Shown here: positions 28,554-37,551 of the stretch, piece by piece
Numbering within the stretch: position 1 is the stretch's first letter
How the letters are laid out: each line of letters starts with the position of its first letter
Origin: Lacrimispora sphenoides
Lineage (GTDB): Bacteria > Bacillota > Clostridia > Lachnospirales > Lachnospiraceae
Length of the DNA: 64,000 bases
NCBI RefSeq assembly: GCF_900105215.1
Contig: NZ_FOIP01000002.1
Coordinates: 434,001-498,000, forward strand
Direction: 5' to 3'
The notes under the pieces: model-generated
What the model saw: only the letters and a program-made list of their open reading frames with translations
The model's database searches: none
What the model was told of the DNA's origin: nothing
Translations under genes and position numbers: made by a program

Positions 28554-30638
28554 CTATAACGGTTCATAAACCTCTGTCAGTTCTGTTATATTATTGCCGC
28601 TTTCATCAGTATGGACAATTAACTTTGCAATTGTCGGTTCTTTGAAGTAACTGCCACCTTGATTCAAGTAACTGATGAGCTTTTTACCGTTTGTGCCTGT
28701 GCTGCTTTCATAATCAATGTAACTAACCAAAACGTCAGCAGGAAGTATTAATTTCGTGTTACTGACCACTTCATATGATGTCTCGCCGCTATTTTCAACC
28801 ATATTACCTTTAGGAGCAAGAACTTCGATATACAAAGAGCAGCTATCTCCGATTTCAAAATCCACAATTCTGATAACGCTCCCGTCCACAATATTCGGTT
28901 CCGTTACCATGACTGGTATTGTACCTAAGCCTGTAATATCGGAGGCGCTTCCAGAGAACATCTTTTCAATTGAAAGATTCCAGTTGTTCCGAAAATCTTC
29001 CCAACCAAGCCCGATAGATTCAAGATATTCGGATATATCCTCCTTGCTGTACGTTGCTCGTGAAGTGTATTCCTCCTTGTCAAGCCCGCCGTCACTCGGC
29101 GTTTCACGAAAAGCAATATTCACTTCCTCAAGATTATCAATCAGCACGAATAATAGTACGGAGTTCTTAGGCGTAACTGTTATATTCCCTATAGCGGACG
29201 TTTCTGAATCGTTAGGTTCATAGTAAATAGTGAGTGTATAGGGCGCACGGCCAGTTCCGTAATCGTCACCAATTGAAAAAAACTGTTGTGTATACTCTCT
29301 GTCAATACTTGGCAGCTCGCCTATGATTTTTCCGACCTCGCTGTTATTGCCCACATAAGGTGTCCGCATTGCAGAAAGTGCATAGATATCGTCCATAATT
29401 ATTCTCATATCAGGGCTTGTCAAAACAATCGCGTAAACGTTATTTATCTGCGCCGGATAGGACTCCGCGATTTCACCGTTATAATAGACAATAACTCTAT
29501 CACCGACATTAAAATGGGTTATGCTATCTCTTAATTTCATATTGAGAGAGACACTTATCAAATCGCTGTTCCTGCGCACCTCCTCGCCCTCCTCGACGAT
29601 CACAAGGATGGTATTATCGTTCACTTCGGTTACCGTTCCGGCAAAGTGTGGCTCTTTCGCGATATTGTGCATAGACATTGGTATTATCAGATCTAAAATG
29701 CTTCCATCCGTAGTGCGATTCACCGCAAACCCAGCGCTCATCACCGCTACAAGCACAATGGCAAGCGTAATAATCACCTTCGACGGCTTTTTGAAATTCA
29801 GCACGTTCTTTATCCTCTCTTTCATACCGCCCTCCCCGAACGCAAGGGGACTTCCGTTCAAGATTTTATGCCCTGACGCTACACGGACGAGCGACAACGA
29901 ATATGCGCTTTTAATCTCCCCGCCAAGTCTGCGTATCACGCATTCATCGCAGGACATTTCCATATCCGCACCCATCAGAACAAACGCAGCCCACGCCAGC
30001 GGATTAAACCAATGCAGGCAGAGCACAAGATACGCGAACATTTTTACCGCGTGGTCGTGACGCCTGATGTGCGTCCGCTCATGAAGGACGATAAAGCAAT
30101 GTTCCTCGTCGGTCAGTCCTGCCGGAATGTAAATCTTCGGTTTGAGAATCCCGATTACAAGCGGTGTTTTAAGGTTTTCGGCTTCATAAAGATTTCCTTC
30201 CATAAGCGTCGCGCTGCGAAGTCTGCGTTTTAACACAGCGATTGATACAAAACTGTAAATAAGCATAAAGGCAATGCCGAGAAGCCAAATGCAAGTACCG
30301 ATAAAAATCCATGTCTGCAATGGGTTTATACTTGTGACGGGTGTGGCAGCAGGTAACGCGGCGCTTACGGCTTTGTCGATTACGGTTATCCCACTGTCAA
30401 TGCGCGGAACAGCTTGCACTGCGATGTCCTGCGGGATAGGTGTGGAGTTGAATGGGAGCAAACTGAACGCGCCCTCCAAAGTAAACGGGAATACGAGCCG
30501 AAACCCAGCCACTGCCCACAGCGCATAGGAGATTATCTTCGGAGCTCTTTTAAGCGGTATCCGCGCTAAGATAATTGCGGCGATAACAAAACTTGCCGTC
30601 AGGCTCATATTGAGGACTGACAGAAAAATCCTTTCCAT
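28554..30638 (-). CDS. M56-family (BlaR1/MecR1-like) membrane metallopeptidase sensor
   Basis: Membrane sensor-protease of 694 residues. The N-terminal half has several membrane segments and the M56 zinc site (VLHERTHIRRHDH, with HERTH as the HExxH motif), plus the downstream MSCDECVIRRLG glutamate region. After another membrane segment (VIITLAIVLVAVMSAGFAV, about 285-303) comes a long extracytoplasmic domain of about 390 residues. I do not recognise that domain as a penicillin-binding one, unlike classical BlaR1. It is probably translated with the BlaI-like gene 3 bp upstream. The inducing signal is unknown. Confidence 0.87.
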   Translation of the reverse strand: MERIFLSVLNMSLTASFVIAAIILARIPLKRAPKIISYALWAVAGFRLVFPFTLEGAFSLLPFNSTPIPQDIAVQAVPRIDSGITVIDKAVSAALPAATPVTSINPLQTWIFIGTCIWLLGIAFMLIYSFVSIAVLKRRLRSATLMEGNLYEAENLKTPLVIGILKPKIYIPAGLTDEEHCFIVLHERTHIRRHDHAVKMFAYLVLCLHWFNPLAWAAFVLMGADMEMSCDECVIRRLGGEIKSAYSLSLVRVASGHKILNGSPLAFGEGGMKERIKNVLNFKKPSKVIITLAIVLVAVMSAGFAVNRTTDGSILDLIIPMSMHNIAKEPHFAGTVTEVNDNTILVIVEEGEEVRRNSDLISVSLNMKLRDSITHFNVGDRVIVYYNGEIAESYPAQINNVYAIVLTSPDMRIIMDDIYALSAMRTPYVGNNSEVGKIIGELPSIDREYTQQFFSIGDDYGTGRAPYTLTIYYEPNDSETSAIGNITVTPKNSVLLFVLIDNLEEVNIAFRETPSDGGLDKEEYTSRATYSKEDISEYLESIGLGWEDFRNNWNLSIEKMFSGSASDITGLGTIPVMVTEPNIVDGSVIRIVDFEIGDSCSLYIEVLAPKGNMVENSGETSYEVVSNTKLILPADVLVSYIDYESSTGTNGKKLISYLNQGGSYFKEPTIAKLIVHTDESGNNITELTEVYEPL

Positions 30639-30641
30639 ATC

Positions 30642-31004
30642 TTAATCCCCCTTGTGTTCGTTAATTAGGCGCACAAGTTCCTCCGCCTGCTTGTTGGATA
30701 ACCTTTTACCGCCAATAAACGAAGTAAGAAAACGTGGCAGACTACCGCCGAACGTATCCTCGATATAGCGGCGGCTCTGACCCGCATAAAACTCATCACG
30801 GCTTAACGCTGACGTAACGACTGCACCCTCGTTTTTGAAAATCCCCCTGTCGCATAACCGCTTCAGGATGGTGTATGTGGTAGATTTTTTCCACTGCATA
30901 ACTTCCTCTGACAGCCGGACTAGCTCTGTTGAATTAATCGGCTCATTTTCCCAAATCAAATCGGCGAATCTCGATTCCGTTTCTGCCAATCTATAATCAA
31001 TCAT
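30642..31004 (-). CDS. BlaI/MecI/CopY-family repressor
   Basis: Winged-helix repressor of 120 residues, with WKKSTTYTILKRLCDRGIF as the recognition region and the C-terminal dimerisation helices. AGGAGG precedes the start. The partner M56 protease presumably relieves repression. A large palindrome immediately upstream is its likely operator. No beta-lactamase or penicillin-binding protein gene is adjacent, so the regulated gene may be only this operon. Confidence 0.9.
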   Translation of the reverse strand: MIDYRLAETESRFADLIWENEPINSTELVRLSEEVMQWKKSTTYTILKRLCDRGIFKNEGAVVTSALSRDEFYAGQSRRYIEDTFGGSLPRFLTSFIGGKRLSNKQAEELVRLINEHKGD

Positions 31005-31023
31005 ATGACAATCCTCCTATTGA

Positions 31024-31065
31024 TCTACTTGAAGTAAACCTTAGCTGAAGTTTACTTCAAGTAGA
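31024..31065. promoter_or_regulatory. BlaI-type operator: 16-bp perfect inverted repeat
   Basis: TCTACTTGAAGTAAAC at 31024-31039 and GTTTACTTCAAGTAGA at 31050-31065 are perfect inverted repeats with a 10-nt spacer; each arm is itself nearly palindromic. It lies 20 bp upstream of the blaI-like start. A further half-like CTACTTGAAA is at 31090-31099. Confidence 0.8.
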
Positions 31066-31554
31066 CCTGATTGTCAAGAGATATTTGTGCTACTTGAAAA
31101 TTAGACATTTACCTTTGATAAAATGGAGAATATATGATTCACCAAGATCAGGAATTTCTGTATTGAAAGAATTAATAAATATATAAAATGTTAAGGGGAA
31201 AACATATTTCTAATTTTGATTTAATTTCAAGTATTTTCAATATAAAGAAGAAAGAGATAAAAATCCTATATAGAATAAGGAATTTAAGGCTTAACAAAAG
31301 CAGGGGAAGAAGGATATATATTCCACAAAACGTTAAAAATAAAGGAGGAAAAGACATTTCATCCGCACATGTATTCAATTTTGTAGTCAAAATATTTTAT
31401 ATGCAAATAAATTTATATACAAATGTATTTAAATATCAATATTAATTAAGTATACTTGTAGATGAATCTATTTACCATGATTATCCAGTGAATAGATTTG
31501 GTAATATGTGGTATAATTTACATGTTAATATTTATAGGTAAAGGAGAGGATATT
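31066..31554. other. AT-rich intergenic region
   Basis: No convincing gene. An 85-codon open frame at 31188-31445 has low-complexity Lys/Ile/Asn composition and no ribosome binding site. A TATAAT at 31512-31517 probably serves the following small gene. Confidence 0.5.
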
Positions 31555-31800
31555 ATGCCCCGTGGAGTACGCAAATCACCACTCGTAAAACTTAGAGATG
31601 AGCTAAAAGATACACAGGATTCAATAGAACAATACAAAGCTGCAATCAAAACACTTCAGGAAAAAGAGAAGCAAATACAAGAAGAAATTAAGTTAGAAGA
31701 ATTTAAAGAAGTATCAACAATACTAGAAGAACAAAACATGTCCTTGTCGGAATTAAAGGAATTACTTATATCCAAAGCAGAAATTGAACAGGGTAGCTGA
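31555..31800 (+). CDS. Small coiled-coil protein of unknown function
   Basis: An 81-residue, highly charged helical protein (LRDELKDTQDSIEQYKAAIK, then KEKQIQEEIKLEEFKEV) predicted to form a coiled coil, with a basic N-terminus (MPRGVRKSP). GGAGAGGA lies just upstream of this ATG, so the longer open frame from 31498 is not used. A TATAAT promoter element and a clear terminator bracket it as a single-gene unit. Similar small proteins occur in related clostridia; the function is unknown. Confidence 0.75.
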   Translation: MPRGVRKSPLVKLRDELKDTQDSIEQYKAAIKTLQEKEKQIQEEIKLEEFKEVSTILEEQNMSLSELKELLISKAEIEQGS

Positions 31801-31807
31801 ATTTTGT

Positions 31808-31845
31808 ACCGAGAGTCTTCGTAATGAAGATTTTCGGTATATTTT
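31808..31845 (+). terminator. Rho-independent terminator
   Basis: ACCGAGAGTCTTC, loop GTAAT, GAAGATTTTCGGT (13 pairs including two G-U), then a T-rich tail. Confidence 0.85.
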
Positions 31846-32208
31846 TATATAGAACATATGTTTGCGCTTTTCTGCTGAATGTTATAATATAACATAAAAA
31901 GGTATCGCTGTCAGATGTCATGAAGGAATATTCATTGTTAAGTCGGCCATAAAACCAGTGAGTAAAGACCATTTGCGAGGTAAGATTTTTTGAACCAGCC
32001 GATAAGCAAAAATTAGTGGTTGAATCGCAGAAGAATATAAGCGAGTTAAATTTTGCCAATGAATCAATCATTTTATGAGTATTTAACGGAGAAAGGAAAG
32101 CAGAAGTAAGTATCAGCGATTAAACCCTGCAGCATTAGAAAAGTAAACACAAAGGTTGTACTAATTTAGATTGGCCGGGTTTTCGATTCCGGCCAGAGAA
32201 TTGGATTT
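31846..32208. other. AT-rich intergenic region, no gene seen
   Basis: Short open stretches are interrupted repeatedly by stops on both strands, and none has a ribosome binding site. It may hold remnants of a decayed gene. Confidence 0.4.
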
Positions 32209-32664
32209 TCAAAGATACTCTGGGTTATAAAAATAAATTGCCCAAGTTGTTAGTTCCGAGAAAGGTCTGAGAGGATAATGAGCAGGCATACCAGGAGATA
32301 TAATGGGAGGCCATGTAAAAGCAACAAATGTGTAAAACGGATAGTTGGGTTGAGTGGTGTTGGGCTGAAAGATTTGAAATATATTTACAAGGTTGGCCGT
32401 AAAAGGTCCGTCTATTGTCGGTCCTGTTATTAGAATAACCCATCTTCCGATGAAATTATATAAATCAAGAGGGTTTATTAAGCCCGATATTATATAGCCA
32501 GGAGATTCAAATAAGTTTCTATCACCCTGATAATTTATAACTATATTTTTCATAGATATTTGATCGTTTTGGATATTAGAAAATTCATTGATTTGTGTTT
32601 GAATAGGAGCAGGAATAATCAAGCTTTTATTTTCTCCTATGCCAAAAAAATTAGTGTCATTCAT
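32209..32664 (-). CDS. Hypothetical protein
   Basis: A 151-residue protein rich in Pro, Ile, Asn and aromatic residues (FTWPPIISPGMPAHYPLRPF near the C-terminus), with no signal peptide or clear membrane helix. Only a weak AGGT-type site precedes the ATG. I do not recognise the family. The even amino-acid use and lack of a competing frame argue for a real gene; the isolated position within a decaying region leaves doubt. Confidence 0.55.
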   Translation of the reverse strand: MNDTNFFGIGENKSLIIPAPIQTQINEFSNIQNDQISMKNIVINYQGDRNLFESPGYIISGLINPLDLYNFIGRWVILITGPTIDGPFTANLVNIFQIFQPNTTQPNYPFYTFVAFTWPPIISPGMPAHYPLRPFSELTTWAIYFYNPEYL

Positions 32665-32765
32665 ATTGTATTACCTGTTTTTAATATAGTATATGCAATA
32701 TTTATTCTAAGAGAGCTTGGCTTTTTATTTTAGGACTTACCGTAGTATAGGAAGAAAGGATATAA

Positions 32766-32995
32766 ATGAGATTTAAAGATGCAGTTGGTTTATATAAAAT
32801 ATGTGAACAAGCTGCTTCCAACCTGACTGGAAGAACCAGGGTAAATATGGTGCAAATGGATTACACTATCTGTTGGGGAGAAAAAGCCCAAGCAACGAAA
32901 AGGTAGGTTACTCAGGCTTATACACGAGATGGGTCACTATTATAGTCCCCGTAAATAAAAGAAATATCCGGGAAATTAGTATTTACAGAATATAG
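32766..32995 (+). pseudogene. Small frameshifted gene remnant
   Basis: ATG 32766, preceded by AGGAAGAAAGGA, opens a frame encoding MRFKDAVGLYKICEQAASNL and LTGRTR. Near 32838-32842 coding character passes to another frame (GKYGANGLHYLLGRKSPSNE, VGYSGLYTRWV) that ends at 32995. The first frame stops at the TAG near 32904. A single-base change would join them. The family is not recognised. Confidence 0.5.
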
Positions 32996-33095
32996 TATAT
33001 TAAAAACTAATATTGATAGTTGGAAGAGTTTATTGTATTATTAATTTAAAATCGAATTTATCGTATAATTGTTATAGAGATAAGAGGAGGAATAT

Positions 33096-33953
33096 ATGCT
33101 TTGGGTAGCGATAGTTTTGATTATGCTAGCAATCATAGTGATGTATTTAGCAATACCTGGGGGCAGACTTTGGAAGCAATATCTTACAGATGTAAAATGT
33201 TCTTTGACCGAAACAAACAGTCAAAGAAGCACACAGAGTATATTTACTGAAGAGTGTGTTGCTGAACTGCCCGCTCTGCTCCGGCAGCACATCATCAATG
33301 GGGGCTATATTGGAAAGCCTTTTATGGATAACATGCTGATACATTTTCATGACACTAGGTTTCGTATGTCAGCAGGTAAAAAGCCAATTAAAATTAAATT
33401 CATGCAGGTTAATTTTGTAAATAGACCAGATCGACACGCATTTTTGACAGGAAGAATTGCGGGTATTCCATTGCACGCCAAAGACAGCGTGTTGGACGGA
33501 TTCGGCTCTATGATAGGTATGCTTGCCAAACAGTTCGAGCTTTTCCGTTCCACTGGGGCAGAAATGGATCAAGGTCAGTTGATAACGGCGTTGGCAGACG
33601 CAGTATATATGCCGTCCTTGTTTTTACAGGAATATGTGTCATGGACAGTCGTTGACAATTGCACGATTGAAGGTGAGATATCATGGAAGGGCGTTATTGC
33701 TAGAGGAAGATTTACTTTTGATAATAATGGCAACATTATACGTTTTGACACCAATGACCGATATATGGATAAAAACGGGAAAGGCAGTTCGCTGGTACCA
33801 TGGTATATAACCTATTCTGATTACAAAGAACAGAATGGTTACTTTCAGCCGGGAAGTGTTAGTGTAAATTGGAGACTCCCTGATGGTGACGATACATATT
33901 TTGTGAGCGACCATATTGAGGTTCTATACTCAATTAATGAAGCAATTTTATGA
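33096..33953 (+). CDS. DUF6544-like conserved protein
   Basis: A 285-residue protein with one N-terminal membrane segment (LWVAIVLIMLAIIVMYLAIP) and a soluble domain. Its pattern (LPALLRQHIINGGYIG, FMQVNFVNRPDRHAFLTGRI, SWTVVDNCTIEGEISWKGV) matches a family I know as DUF6544, of unknown function. AGAGGAGG precedes the ATG. It is monocistronic here. Confidence 0.75.
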   Translation: MLWVAIVLIMLAIIVMYLAIPGGRLWKQYLTDVKCSLTETNSQRSTQSIFTEECVAELPALLRQHIINGGYIGKPFMDNMLIHFHDTRFRMSAGKKPIKIKFMQVNFVNRPDRHAFLTGRIAGIPLHAKDSVLDGFGSMIGMLAKQFELFRSTGAEMDQGQLITALADAVYMPSLFLQEYVSWTVVDNCTIEGEISWKGVIARGRFTFDNNGNIIRFDTNDRYMDKNGKGSSLVPWYITYSDYKEQNGYFQPGSVSVNWRLPDGDDTYFVSDHIEVLYSINEAIL

Positions 33954-34263
33954 CTAAATTATTTTACAGCGCAGTAATAGGTTCTATTTTATCTCAAAAT
34001 GTGAAACTATCAAATTCTAATTCAATATGGTAATCGTGAACTACTAACTATCAATATTAGTTAGTAGTTTTTTATGCAATAATTTAGTCAGTAAAAATTG
34101 TATTTACAGAAGAAAGAAACCTAACTATGGTACACGACAAGAAGCTGAATGAAAAGGCCATATGATCCCACTGTAAGATCTGCCAGGAATGCATAACAGG
34201 TGCTAAGATGATGCAAAGAATAACAAGGGAGATTTAAACCTCCCTTGCGTTACCGGATGATGC
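33954..34263. other. Intergenic region with terminator-like repeat
   Basis: Contains repeat copy A (34041-34115) and an AAGGGAG...CTCCCTT hairpin near 34227-34246 that may terminate the small minus-strand gene beginning at 34440. No further gene is seen. Confidence 0.5.
34041..34115 (+). repeat. Dispersed terminator-like repeat, copy A
   Basis: CTACTAACTA, 7-nt loop, TAGTTAGTAG (perfect 10-bp stem), then TTTTTT and a conserved tail containing AATTTAGTC and TATTTACAGA. Related copies lie at 35871-35955 and 45089-45150. Confidence 0.7.
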
Positions 34264-34440
34264 CTAATTGGATGTAATTCTAGGTTTAGGGCCTTCACCC
34301 GGAGGAGTATAAAATGGATCAATATAATCGCTATTTGATGCGGTTTTCGAACGATGATCTGTATGGGTAACATTTTTATTACTGGTATTATTGTCTGTAG
34401 CACTGCCCTGTTTGTTGGAAGATTTATCTTTGCTATTCAA
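34264..34440 (-). CDS. Small hydrophilic protein with TTG start
   Basis: A 58-residue reading frame starting at TTG with AAAGGAG 8 nt upstream. The N-terminal two thirds are polar and probably disordered (NSKDKSSNKQGSATDN and similar), and it ends in a distinct motif (YIDPFYTPPGEGPKPRITSN). The good ribosome binding site and lack of internal stops support it. The family is not recognised. Confidence 0.5.
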   Translation of the reverse strand: MNSKDKSSNKQGSATDNNTSNKNVTHTDHRSKTASNSDYIDPFYTPPGEGPKPRITSN

Positions 34441-34523
34441 GATTGATACTCCTTTCGCTTTTTAGTAGTGTCTGCAGAACAAAAAATAATATACAAAAGT
34501 TGGAATTTCACGAGGTGAATGAT

Positions 34524-34735
34524 ATGACAAATAGATTGAAAAATTTGCAGTGGGCTATCCTTACCCAACTGATTATGTTGAAAACTTGCTGAAAAAATAT
34601 GATTACGACACTATGAAAGTACATGAAATCCTATGTAAACCTTATAACAAGGTTATCAAAGAAGTGCAGAACAGAAATGAAGTAACGGAAGGTGGATTAC
34701 TGTCAATCGTGAAAGCAAGACGAAGAAAAAAATAG
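34524..34735 (+). pseudogene. Small gene with one-base frameshift in a G run
   Basis: ATG 34524 has a GAGGTGA site and encodes MTNRLKNLQ, then loses frame at a GGG run near 34551-34554. The continuing frame encodes GYPYPTDYVENLLKKYDYDT and a basic C-terminus (KARRRKK) to 34735. One extra G would restore a protein of about 70 residues. The family is unknown. Either a genuine loss or a homopolymer sequencing error. Confidence 0.55.
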
Positions 34736-34912
34736 TGCCATCCCATAAGGGATAACACTACTATACGAGGATTTGACGGATTACTGTACATTGGAAACTT
34801 AATATTGATAGTTAGCTGGATATAGGGTAATCTTTAATTATTATGTCAAAGTAAAAATAATTGTAACGAATTCGATCCCCCGTAGTCTTATGTATGAAAG
34901 CGAGGTGAAAAA

Positions 34913-35395
34913 GTGGCGGACTTCAATGAAATATACAGTCTTTACTTCAAGGATGTCTATAAATATGTTTTGTCAATAAGCAGAGATGAAATGATTGCGG
35001 AAGAAATAACACAAGAGACATTTTTTAAAGCTTTAAAAAATATAGATAAATTTGATGGAAAGTGCAAGCTCTATGTGTGGTTATGCCAAATTGCAAAAAA
35101 TACATTCTTCACATACAAAAAGAGAGAGAAGTATTATGAGGACTTAACTGAGGCGAAAGATATTCTTGCTGATTCAACGATTGAGCAGAGCTTGTTAACA
35201 AAAGAATCTGTATTTAAAATTCACAAAGAGCTTCATAACTTAGGCGAACCCTATAAGGAGGTTTTTATGCTGCGGGTGTTTGGAGATTTATCCTTTTCAC
35301 AGATAGGGAGCCTATTTGAAAAAACAGAAAGTTGGGCGAGAGTCACTTACCATCGAGCTAAAATGAAAGTAAAGGAGAAAATAGAATGCGAATAA
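34913..35395 (+). CDS. ECF-type RNA polymerase sigma factor
   Basis: Sigma-70 family factor of 160 residues with GTG start and GAGGTGA upstream. Region 2 includes YVLSISRDEMIAEEITQETF and region 4 includes FGDLSFSQIGSLFEKTESWA. It overlaps the anti-sigma gene by 10 bp, the usual co-translated pair. The controlled genes are not evident here; membrane stress is the common theme for such pairs. Confidence 0.9.
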   Translation: MADFNEIYSLYFKDVYKYVLSISRDEMIAEEITQETFFKALKNIDKFDGKCKLYVWLCQIAKNTFFTYKKREKYYEDLTEAKDILADSTIEQSLLTKESVFKIHKELHNLGEPYKEVFMLRVFGDLSFSQIGSLFEKTESWARVTYHRAKMKVKEKIECE

Positions 35396-35832
35396 CCTGT
35401 GAAATTATAAAGGACCTGCTCCCGTTGTATTACGATAATGTATGCAGTGAAGACAGCCGAAAATTAATTGAAGATCATTTATCAACGTGTGAAATGTGCC
35501 GTAACGAACTGAAGCAGATTGACATTGAGATAAAAGCTGTTAAAAATACGGAGGATGTAAAAATTATGAATAATATTGCAAAGAAATGGAAACAGGATAG
35601 ACTGTCATCATTTTTTACAGGCACATTACTTTTTTCTATTATTGCCAGTGTGGGGTGCGTGGTGGCATATAATAGAATCGGCAGTTATGTAACTGCAGAA
35701 GGATTTCTGGTGGAACCGTTTGCTTTGATTCCGCTAACCTACCTGTTTGGATTGGCTGCATTTTTGTCAGGACTTGTTCTAGGGGTTCTGTCTATAAAAA
35801 GGCACATGCTAAATTCTAAATTGTTTAAATGA
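35386..35832 (+). CDS. Zinc-finger anti-sigma factor
   Basis: Membrane anti-sigma of 148 residues. The N-terminal cytoplasmic zf-HC2-type domain carries the HxxxCxxC signature (HLSTCEMC). Two membrane segments follow (TGTLLFSIIASVGCVVA and FGLAAFLSGLVLGVLSI). It presumably holds the ECF sigma encoded just upstream. A terminator-like repeat (copy B) lies after it. Confidence 0.87.
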   Translation: MRITCEIIKDLLPLYYDNVCSEDSRKLIEDHLSTCEMCRNELKQIDIEIKAVKNTEDVKIMNNIAKKWKQDRLSSFFTGTLLFSIIASVGCVVAYNRIGSYVTAEGFLVEPFALIPLTYLFGLAAFLSGLVLGVLSIKRHMLNSKLFK

Positions 35833-35870
35833 TCATGATCATTATGTGTAGCCAATAATATAAATGAGCT

Positions 35871-35955
35871 AAAAAACTACTAACTATATGTAACTTAGTT
35901 AGTAGTTTTTTTGAAGTAATTTAGTCTAGAAAACTGATATTTTACAGATAAAAGA
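35871..35955 (+). repeat. Dispersed terminator-like repeat, copy B
   Basis: CTACTAACTA at 35877-35886 and TAGTTAGTAG at 35896-35905 form the same 10-bp stem as copy A, with a T run and the tail AATTTAGTC...TATTTTACAGA. It likely terminates the sigma/anti-sigma operon. Confidence 0.7.
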
Positions 35956-36280
35956 ACTATTTAAAGGAGGATATTAATATTGTACTCTAACTGAGAAGGC
36001 CATGAGCGGATACACAGAAATCGATAGAAAGTGGGCTTTCTGATAAACAAGTTGCTGAGTGGGTTACAGCTTTCCTTTCTGGAGGCAAGTCATAGCAATT
36101 GATGAGATAGAGTCATTGGAAGAAGCTTAGGAAAGGATATAAAGACAGAAAATGTTAGTTGAATAACGAATCGTGCTCTATTAAAAAAGGTAAGGGTAAA
36201 AACGAAACTGAATGATAATAATGTTTCATTTGGGAATAATGTGAATAATATATAATAAGGGTTAATAAGGAGGTGAATTT
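35956..36280. other. Intergenic region with a coding fragment
   Basis: A short open stretch near 36020-36095 reads IESGLSDKQVAEWVTAFLSG and then stops; it has no start site and looks like a leftover C-terminus. Nothing else is supported. Confidence 0.35.
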
Positions 36281-36517
36281 ATGCGAGGTTATTTGTCTAT
36301 TGTGATTTTTTTTATCGGGATAATCTTGGCTGCTTATATTGGATATTGGAGTTTATTCATAAAGCCTATTATGGTTTGTGTATCGGCATCAAAGGCTGGA
36401 GCGTTAACGTCCGCACTTACGATGATGACAATAATCAAATGTGCTTTATCATGGTTGGTTGCTGGTGTGATTTTTGGTTTGGGGTATATCGCTGCGATGA
36501 TTGTGAGTCGCAAATAA
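36281..36517 (+). CDS. Small membrane protein
   Basis: A 78-residue protein with two or three hydrophobic segments (YLSIVIFFIGIILAAYIGYW and CALSWLVAGVIFGLGYIAAM) and a short basic tail. AAGGAGGTGAA lies before the ATG. It might be a phage- or island-derived membrane protein; the function is unknown. A 48-codon gene follows 28 bp downstream. Confidence 0.65.
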   Translation: MRGYLSIVIFFIGIILAAYIGYWSLFIKPIMVCVSASKAGALTSALTMMTIIKCALSWLVAGVIFGLGYIAAMIVSRK

Positions 36518-36545
36518 TCTAGCTGTTGTATTGGAGGAAGAAACG

Positions 36546-36692
36546 ATGCTAAACGAAGATGTGCAAGCATGGGTAGATTTGGGGTTTTCAGAGGAAGAGG
36601 CAATTGTAATGGCAAACGCAATGAAGGATAGGTATGGCGAAGTTGAAATAACAGATGATGACTCTGATTCATCTCATAATGAATTGTTTTGA
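36546..36692 (+). CDS. Small acidic protein
   Basis: A 48-residue reading frame (MLNEDVQAWVDLGFSEEEAI at the start, DDDSDSSHNELF at the end) with GGAGGAAG in good position. The strongly acidic C-terminus and co-orientation with the preceding small membrane gene suggest a two-gene unit. The family is not recognised. Confidence 0.5.
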   Translation: MLNEDVQAWVDLGFSEEEAIVMANAMKDRYGEVEITDDDSDSSHNELF

Positions 36693-36727
36693 GAACTAAT
36701 ACAACAAACAGGACATTCAATAAAGGA

Positions 36728-37301
36728 ATGATTTTATTATAGTAATATTTTTAGATATTTATGGTGTATTAAATTTCAACGGATGTCGAGATAAAATTGG
36801 CGGAATTTATTTTGTAAATGATAACAGGATTAAACTGCTAAAGAAAATTATTGATGCAACAGGGGCAAAGATTGTCCTATCTTCAACCTGGCGAATAGGC
36901 TGGTTTGATAGAGATTATGGTCTACATAGTCAACACGTAGAAGATTTCAACAGGTTAGAAGAAAGGCTAAAGAAATCTGAGATCATATTTATCTCAAGAA
37001 CTCCGATATTGCCAAGTAGATATCGTGGTAAAGAGATTAAATCATGGCTAGACAATTGGAGGAGCGAGTCAGTAGAGTCATTTTTAATTATTGAAGAGGA
37101 TTTACTTACAGATTTTCCTGCTCGGCAGCTTGGTTTGTATCGAATGCGTTAAAAGAATATGGTGATACAACTATCTATATATCTGATGAGGCATATGACA
37201 TTAAGGGGAATTGCTTACAAGAATATTATTCACTAAGAAGCAAAGTAAACTGCAACAGATCAAACTTTTGGCAACTGTTTAACAAGTTGAGAAAGAATTG
37301 A
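36728..37301 (+). pseudogene. HAD-superfamily (Swiss-army-knife type) phosphatase-like gene, frameshifted
   Basis: The main open frame (36736-37152) encodes VIFLDIYGVLNFNG near its start and IVLSSTWRIGW, typical of the HAD domain of RNA-repair-associated proteins. The nucleophile-loop DxDG reads DIYG. It has no start codon in frame; ATG 36728 with AAAGGA would join it if the TTTT run at 36732-36735 had one more T. Downstream, coding character shifts again near 37120 (SAAWFVSNALKEYGDTTIYI) and runs to 37301. At least two lesions, so a pseudogene unless both are sequence errors. Confidence 0.55.
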
Positions 37302-37551
37302 TAGATTACCACTGGATTCCGGTGGTATTTTATTACTATAAAAACAAGATTCAATGATGGAAAGGAGAATGTAAATATGAGATGGAGGAAGTATAAATAT
37401 ATTTATGTGACAAGATATCTGTTATTCTGCCAATAAAGAGAACAGAGGCTTTGGGCAATATTTCTCAAAACCACTGTTCCTTTATAAAATTTTTATTCTT
37501 TTTCCTCTTTTGCAGCGATTCTGTAATTTTAGTATGCGCTTTATTTTGACC
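37302..37551. other. Intergenic region
   Basis: No gene. An imperfect inverted repeat (AAAGAGAACAG near 37434 and CTGTTCCTTT near 37475) may terminate the minus-strand S51 gene. Confidence 0.4.

Noticed and set aside
31188..31445. 85-codon plus-strand open frame
   Set aside because: Low-complexity, AT-driven composition, no ribosome binding site and an equally long open frame on the other strand.
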